Assembly (NCBI RefSeq): GCF_000003605.2
Contig: NW_003126566.1
Span: forward strand, 1-48,558
Source of the DNA: Saccoglossus kowalevskii
Lineage: Eukaryota; Hemichordata; Enteropneusta; Harrimaniidae
Direction of reading: 5' to 3'
Length of the DNA: 48,558 nucleotides
Positions 41,341-48,558 of this stretch are shown here, in pieces. The number at the start of each line of letters is the position of its first letter. The first letter of the stretch is position 1. The notes below the pieces were generated by a model that saw only the letters and a program-made list of their open reading frames with translations, searched no databases and was not told the origin of the DNA. Position numbers and translations under genes: made by a program.

Positions 41341-41980
41341 GATACAATCCCACTCATCAACTGATCATTTACAACTCACTCTTATAAGCTGATGTATGTA
41401 CCAGTGATACATTCCCACTCATCGACTGATCATTTGCAACTCACTCTTATAAGCTGATGTATGTACCAGTGATACAAACCCATTCACCAACTGATCATTT
41501 ACAACTCACTCTTATAAGCTGATGTATGTACCAGTGATACATTCCCACTCATCAACTGATCATTTACAACTCACTCTTATAAGCTGATGTATGTACCAGT
41601 GATACAATCCCATTCATCAACTGATCATTTACAACTCACTCTTATAAGCTGATGTATGTACCAGTGATACAATCCCACTCATCAACTGATCATTTACAAC
41701 TCACTCTTATAAGCTGATGTATGTACCAGTGATACATTCCCACTCATCAACAGTTCATTTACAACTCACTCTTATAAGCTGATGTATGTACCAGTGATAC
41801 AATCCCACTCATCAACTGATCATTTACAACTCACTCTTATAAGCTGATGTATGTACCAGTGATACATTCCCACTCATCGACTGATCATTTGCAACTCACT
41901 CTTATAAGCTGATGTATGTACCAGTGATACAAACCCATTCACCAACTGATCATTTACAACTCACTCTTATAAGCTGATGT
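41341..41980. repeat. 455-bp (7-mer) tandem duplication
   Basis: The rare word CAAACCCATTCACC occurs at 41,475 and 41,930, exactly seven monomers apart, each preceded by CATCGACTG with TTTGCAAC. This tandem copy accounts for most of the six-monomer length difference from the related segment near 47.3 kb. Confidence 0.78.
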
Positions 41981-44900
41981 ATGTACCAGTGATACATTCC
42001 CACTCATCAACTGATCATTTACAACTCACTCTTATAAGCTGATGTATGTACCAGTGATACAATCCCACTCACCAACTGATCATTTACAACTCACTCTTAT
42101 AAGCTGATGTATGCACCAGTGATACATTCCCACTCATCAACTGATCATTTACAACTCACTCTTATAAGCTGATGTATGTACCAGTGATACATTCCCACTC
42201 ATCAACTGATCATTTACAACTCACTCTTATAAACTGATGTATGTACCAGTGATACATTCCCACTCATCAACTGATCATTTACAACTCACACTTATAAGCT
42301 GATGTATGTACCAGTGATACATTCCTATACTCATCAACAGTTCATTTTCAACTCACTCTTATAAGCTGATGTATGTACCAGTGATACAATCCCACTCATC
42401 AACTGATCATTTACAACTCACTCTTATAAGCTGATGTATGTACCAGTGATACATTCCCACTCATCAACAGTTAATTTACAACTCACTCTTATAAGCTGAT
42501 GTATGTACCAGTGATACAATCCCACTCATCAACAGTTCATTTACAACTCACTCTAATAGGCTGATGTATGTACCAGTGATACATTCCCACTCATCAACAG
42601 TTCATTTACAACTCACTCTTATAAGCTGATGTATGTACCAGTGATACAATCCCACTCATCAACAGATCATTTACAACTCACTCTTATAAGCTGATGTATG
42701 TACCAGTGATACAATCCCACTCACCAACTGATCATTTACAACTCACTCTTATAAGCTGATGTATGTACCAGTGATACAATCCCACTCATCAACAGATCAT
42801 TTACAACTCACTCTTATAAGCTGATGTATGTACCAGTGATACAATCCCACTCACCAACTGATCATTTACAACTCACTCTTATAAGCTGATGTATGTACCA
42901 GTGATACATTCCCACTCATCAACTGATCATTTACAACTCACTCTTATAAGCTGATGTATGTACCAGTGATACAATCCCACTCATCAACTGATCATTTTCA
43001 ACTCACTCTTATAAGCTGATGTATGTACCAGTGATACAATCCCACTCATTAACAGTTCATGTACAACTCACTCTTATAAGCTGATGTATGTACCAGTGAT
43101 ACATTCCCACTCATCAACTGATCATTTACAACTCACTCTTATAAGCTGATGTATGTACCAGTGATACAATCCCACTCATCAACAGTTCATTTACAACTCA
43201 CTCTTATAAGCTGATGTATGTACCAGTGATACAATCCCACTCATCAATTGATCATTTACAACTCACTCTTATAAGCTGATGTATGTACCAGTGATACATT
43301 CCTATACTCATCAACAGTTCATTTACAACTTACACTTACAAGCTGATGTATGTACCAGTGATACAATCCCACTCATCAACTGATCATTTACAACTCACTC
43401 TTATAAGCTGATGTATGTACCAGTGATACAATCCCACTCATCAACTGATCATTTACAACTCACTCTTACAAGCTGATGTATGTACCAGTGATACATTCCT
43501 ATACTCATCAACTGATCATTTACAATGCACACTTATAAGCTGATTTATGTACCAGTGATACATTCCTATACTCATCAACAGTTCATTTACAACTCACTCT
43601 TATAAGCTGATGTATGTACCAGTGATACATTCCTACTCATCAACAGTTCATTTACAACTCACTCTTATAAGCTGATGTATGTAGCAGTGATACATTCCAC
43701 TCATCAACTGATCGTTTACAACTCACTCTTATAAGCTGATGTATGTACCAGTGATACATTCCCACTCATCAACAGTTCATTTACAACTCACTCTTATAAG
43801 CTGATGTATGTACCAGTGATACAATCCCACTCATCAACTGATCATTTACAACTCACTCTTATAAGCTGATGTATGTACCAGTGATACAATCCCACTCATC
43901 AACAGTTCATGTACAACTCACTCTTATAAGCTGATGTATGTACCAGTGATACATTCCCACTCATCAACTGATCATTTACAACTCACTCTTATAAGCTGAT
44001 GTATGTACCAGTGATACAATCCCACTCATCAACAGTTCATTTACAACTCACTCTTATAAGCTGATGTATGTACCAGTGATACAATCCCACTCATCAATTT
44101 ATCATTTACAACTCACTCTTATAAGCTGATGTATGTACCAGTGATACATTCCTATACTCATCAACAGTTCATTTACAACTCACACTTACAAGCTGATGTA
44201 TGTACCAGTGATACATTCCCACTCATCAACTGATCATTTACAACTCACTCTTATAAGCTGATGTATGTACCAGTGATACATTCCCACTCATCAACAGTTC
44301 ACTTACAACTCACTCTTATAAGCTGATGTATGTACCAGTGATACATTCCCACTCATCAACAGTTCATTTACAACTCACTCTTATAAGCTGATGTTTGTAC
44401 CAGAGGTACATTCCCACTCATCAACTGAACATTTACAACTCACCCTTATAGGCTGATGTATATACCTGTGATACATCACCACTCATCAACTGATCATTTA
44501 CAACTCACTCTTATAAGCTGATGTATGTACCAGTGATACAATCCCACTCATCAACTAATCATTTACAACTCACTCTTATAAGCTGATGTATGTACCAGTG
44601 ATACATTCCCACTCATCAACTGATCATTTACAACTCACTCTTATAAGCTGATGTATGTACCAGTGATACATTCCCACTCACCAACAGATGATTTACAACT
44701 CACTCTTATAAGCTGATGTATGTGCCAGTGATACATTCCCACTCATCAACTGATCATTTACAACTCACTCTTATAAGCTGATGTATGTACCAGTGATACA
44801 TTCCCACTCATCAACTGATCATTTACAACTCACTCTTATAAACTGATGTATGTATCAGTGATACATTCCCACTCATCAAGTGATCATTTACAACTCACTC

Positions 44901-46593
44901 TTATAAGCTGATGTATGTATCAGTGATACATTCCTATACTCATCAACAGTTCATTTTCAACTCACTCTTATAAGCTGATGTATGTACCAGTGATACAATC
45001 CCACTCATCAACTGATCATTTACAACTCACTCTTATAAGCTGATGTATGTACCAGTGATACAATCCCACTCATCAACTGATCATTTACAACTCACTCTTA
45101 TAAGCTGATGTATGTACCAGTGATAGAATCCCACTCATAAATTGATCATTTACAACTCACTCTTATAAGCTGATATATGTACCAGTGATACATTCCCACT
45201 CATCAACTGATCATTTACAACTCACTCTTATAAAGCTGATGTATGTACCAGTGATACATTCCCACTCATCAACAGTTCATTTACAACTCACTCTTATAAG
45301 CTGATGTAAGTATCAGTGATACATTCCCACTCATCAACAGTTCATGTACACTCACTCTTATAAGCTGATGTATGTACCAGTGATACATTCCTACTCATCA
45401 ATCAGTTCATTTACAACTCACTCTTATAAGCTGATGTATGTACCAGTGATTGAATCCCACTCATCAATTGATCATTTACAACTCACTCTTATAAGCTGAT
45501 GTATGTACCAGTGATACATTCCCACTCATCAACTGATCATTTACAACTCACTCTTATAAGCTGATGTATGTACCAGTGATGCAATCCCACTCATCAACTG
45601 ATCATTTACAACTCACTCTTATAAGCTGATGTATGTACCAGTGATACAATCCCACTCATCAACAGTTCATGTACAACTCACTCTAATAGGCTGATGTATG
45701 TACCAGTGATACATTCCCACTCATCAACTGATCATTTACAACTCACTCTTATAAGCTGATGTATGTACCAGTGATACATTCCCACTCATCAACTGATCAT
45801 TTACAACTCACACTTATAAGCTGATGTATGTACCAGTGATACATTCCCACTCATCAACTGATCATTTACAACTCACTCTTATAAACTGATGTATGTACCA
45901 GTGATACATTCCCACTCATCAACTGATCATTTACAACTCACTCTTATAAGCTGATGTATGTACCAGTGATACATTCCTATACTCATCGACAGTTCATTTT
46001 CAACTCACTCTTATAAGCTGATGTATGTACCAGTGATACAATCCCACTCATCAACTGATCATTTACAACTCACTCTTATAAGCTGATGTATGTACCAGTG
46101 ATACATTCCCACTCATCAACAGTTCATTTACAACTCACTCTTATAAGCTGATGTATGTACCAGTGATACATTCCTACTCATCAACAGTTCATTTACAACT
46201 CACTCTTATAAGCTGATGTATGTACCAGTGATAGAATCCCACTCATCAATTGATCATTTACAACTCACTCTTATAAGCTGATGTATGTACCAGTGATACA
46301 TTCCCACTCATCAACTGATCATTTACAACTCACTCTTATAAGCTGATGTATGTACCAGTGATACAATCCCACTCATCAACTGATCATTTACAACTCACTC
46401 TTATAAGCTGATGTATGTACCAGTGATACATTCCCACTCATCAACAGTTCATGTACAACTCACTCTAATAGGCTGATGTATGTACCAGTGATACATTCCC
46501 ACTCATCAACAGTTCATTTACAACTCACACTTGTAAGCTGATGTATGTACCAGTGATACATTCCTATATTCATCAACAGTTCATTTACAACTC

Positions 46594-46632
46594 TACATTC
46601 CTATACTCATCAACTGATCATTTACATCTCAC
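46594..46632. repeat. Truncated monomer, copy 3
   Basis: Same 30-bp deletion junction, offset 5,970 bp from copy 2, within an almost unchanged segment of more than 1 kb. Confidence 0.87.
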
Positions 46633-48558
46633 ACTTATAAGCTGAGGTATGTACCAATGATACATTCCCACTCATCAACTGATCATTTACAACTCACTCT
46701 CATAAGCTGATGTATGTACCAGTGATACATTCCTATACTCTTCAACTGATCATTTACAACTCACTCTTATAAGCTGATGTATGTACGAGAGGTACATTTC
46801 CACTCATCAACTGATCATTTACAACTCACCCTTATAAGCTGATGTATGTACCAGTGATACATTCCCACTCATCAACTGATCATTTACAACTCACTCTTAT
46901 AAGCTGATGTATGTACCAGTGATACAATCCCACTCATCAACTAATCATTTACAACTCACCCTTATAAGCTGATGTATGTACCAGTGATACATTCCCACTC
47001 ATCAACTGATCATTTACAACTCACTCTTATAAACTGATGTATGTACCAGTGATACATTCCTACTCATCAACATATGATTTACAACTCACTCTTATAAGCT
47101 GATGTATGTACCAGTGATACATTCCCACTCATCAACTGATCATTTGCAACTCACTCTTATAAGCTGATGTATGTACCAGTGATAAATTCCCACTCATCAA
47201 CTGATCATTTACAACTCACTCTTATAAGCTGATGTATGTACCAGTGATACATTCCCACTCATCAACTGATCATTTACAACTCACTCTTATAAGCTGATGT
47301 ATGTACCAGTGATACATTCCCACTCATCAACAGTTCATTTACAACTCACTCTTATAAGCTGATGTATGTACCAGTGATACAATCCCACTCATCAACTGAT
47401 CATTTACAACTCACTCTTATAAGCTGATGTATGTACCAGTGATACATTCCCACTCATCGACTGATCATTTGCAACTCACTCTTATAAGCTGATGTATGTA
47501 CCAGTGATACAATCCCATTCACCAACTGATCATTTACAACTCACTCTTATAAGCTGATGTATGTACCAGTGATACATTCCCACTCATCAACTGATCATTT
47601 ACAACTCACTCTTATAAGCTGATGTATGTACCAGTGATACAATCCCACTCACCAACTGATCATTTACAACTCACTCTTATAAGCTGATGTATGTACCAGT
47701 GATACATTCCCACTCATCAACTGATCATTTACAACTCACTCTTATAAGCTGATGTATGTACCAGTGATACATTCCCACTCATCAACTGATCATTTACAAC
47801 TCACTCTTATAAACTGATGTATGTACCAGTGATACATTCCCACTCATCAACTGATCATTTACAACTCACTCTTATAAGCTGATGTATGCACCAGTGATAC
47901 AATCCCACTCTTCAACTGATCATTTACAACTCACTCTTATAAGCTGATGTATGTAGCAGTGATACATTCCACTCATCAACTGATCGTTTACAACTCACTC
48001 TTACAAGCTGATGTATGTACCAGTGATACATTCCCACTCATCAACAGTTCATTTACAACTCACTCTTATAAGCTGATGTATGTACCAGTGATACAATTCC
48101 ACTCATCAACAGTTCATTTACAACTCACTCTTATAAGCTGATGTATGTACCAGTGATACATTCCCACTCATCAACTGATCATTTACAACTCACTCTTATA
48201 AACTGATGTATGTACCAGTGATACATTCCCACTCATCAACTGATCATTTACAACTCACTCTTATAAGCTGATGTATGTACCAGTGATACAATCCCACTCA
48301 TCAACTGATCATTTACAACTCACTCTTATAAGCTGATGTATGTAGCAGTGATACATTCCACTCATCAACTGATCGTTTACAACTCACTCTTACAAGCTGA
48401 TGTATGTACCAGTGATACATTCCCACTCATCAACAGTTCATTTACAACTCACTCTTATAAGCTGATGTATGTACCAGTGATACATTCCTACTCATCAACA
48501 GTTCATTTACAACTCACTCTTATAAGCTGATGTATGTACCAGTGATAGAATCCCACTC

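Larger units (their letters stand above)
40290..42300. repeat. Class B segment copied at 46,260-47,880
   Basis: The offset is 5,970 bp from 40,290 to about 41,340, then 5,580 bp from about 41,740 to 42,300. The 390-bp change is exactly six monomers present here and absent in the right copy. The copies share CGAGAGGTAC, CAACATATGATTT, GATAAATTCC and the truncated monomer. Divergence resumes near 42,300/47,880. Confidence 0.85.
1..48558. repeat. Satellite DNA array, ~65-bp monomer, fills window
   Basis: From the first to the last base the sequence is a head-to-tail repeat of one ~65-bp unit, always in the same orientation, with no unique interruption. Each unit has, in order, a TTATAA core, a (G/C/A)CTG(A/G)T variable word, TATGTACCAGTGATACA, a variable T(T/A)CC...CTC box, a CTGATCAT or CAGTTCAT word, and TTTACAACTCAC. 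Unit lengths are mostly 65 bp, with frequent 67-bp and occasional 64-bp copies, all differing in the same box. Size and homogeneity are typical of eukaryotic centromeric, pericentromeric or other heterochromatic satellites; that location is inferred. I do not recognise the monomer as a named family. The window edges fall inside the array, so the true array is longer. Confidence 0.98.
40111..48558. repeat. Class B domain, right
   Basis: About 8.4 kb of class B monomers up to the window edge. It contains two further truncated-monomer segments and a 5,970-bp spaced duplication. It ends with the GTAGCAGTG/GATCGTTTAC and TTACAAG series, which occurs twice at 389-bp spacing (47,947 and 48,336). No gene or mobile element is seen. 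Confidence 0.9.

Noticed and set aside
1-48558. CRISPR array
   Set aside because: The repeat is continuous: there are no unique spacers between conserved repeats, the unit is varied along its whole length, and no cas-like genes are present.
1-48558. Exon encoding a tandem-repeat protein
   Set aside because: The 65- and 67-bp units are not multiples of three and every frame hits stops within about three units on the forward strand; no long frame exists on either strand.
1-48558. Telomeric repeat, alpha satellite or CENP-B box
   Set aside because: The unit length and sequence differ from telomeric and 171-bp alpha-type repeats, and I see no motif resembling the CENP-B box.

Overview
The whole window is one uninterrupted tandem-repeat (satellite DNA) array. 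I see no gene, RNA gene, transposon or unique sequence anywhere in its 48,558 bases. The repeat unit is about 65 bp and roughly 37% G+C (24 of 65 bases in the canonical copy at 19,021-19,085). All copies point the same way, and dividing the window length by the unit length gives roughly 740 copies. An array of this size and homogeneity, with nested higher-order repeats, fits a eukaryotic chromosome: centromeric, pericentromeric, subtelomeric or other heterochromatin. I do not recognise the monomer as a named family and will not assign a phylum.

Two monomer classes can be told apart by eye and occur in blocks. Class B keeps GCTGATGTATG after the TTATAA core and mostly has a 65-bp unit with TTCCCACTC or AATCCCACTC. 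Class A carries CCTGATG, GCTGATTT, GCTGGTG or AACTGATG, often with the 2-bp-longer TTCCTATACTC or TTCCTTTACTC (67-bp unit), and usually CAGTTCAT instead of CTGATCAT. The layout is: B 1-780; A about 781-14,480; B about 14,481-15,130; A about 15,131-17,216; B about 17,217-37,692; A about 37,693-40,110; B about 40,111-48,558.

Higher-order structure is layered. Class A contains 132-bp dimers (65+67), a 264-bp four-mer repeated three times at 39.3-40.1 kb, a 983-bp 15-mer, and a marker monomer pair recurring at irregular 1.1-4.1 kb spacing. Class B contains recent segmental copies at offsets of 455, 520, 781, 841, 845, 1,234, 5,970 and 13,857 bp. Some pairs share rare private mutations, which is the signature of recent unequal exchange or conversion.

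The most interesting structure is the pair of smaller class A islands. Each interrupts class B so that the roughly 0.5 kb of B sequence before the island is repeated after it. One entry junction also carries eight single-base indels in about 195 bp. This is either a real copy-and-insert event or an assembly join error, and it should be resolved before biology is built on it. The short open reading frames present (64-65 codons) are by-products of particular monomer variants and are not genes.
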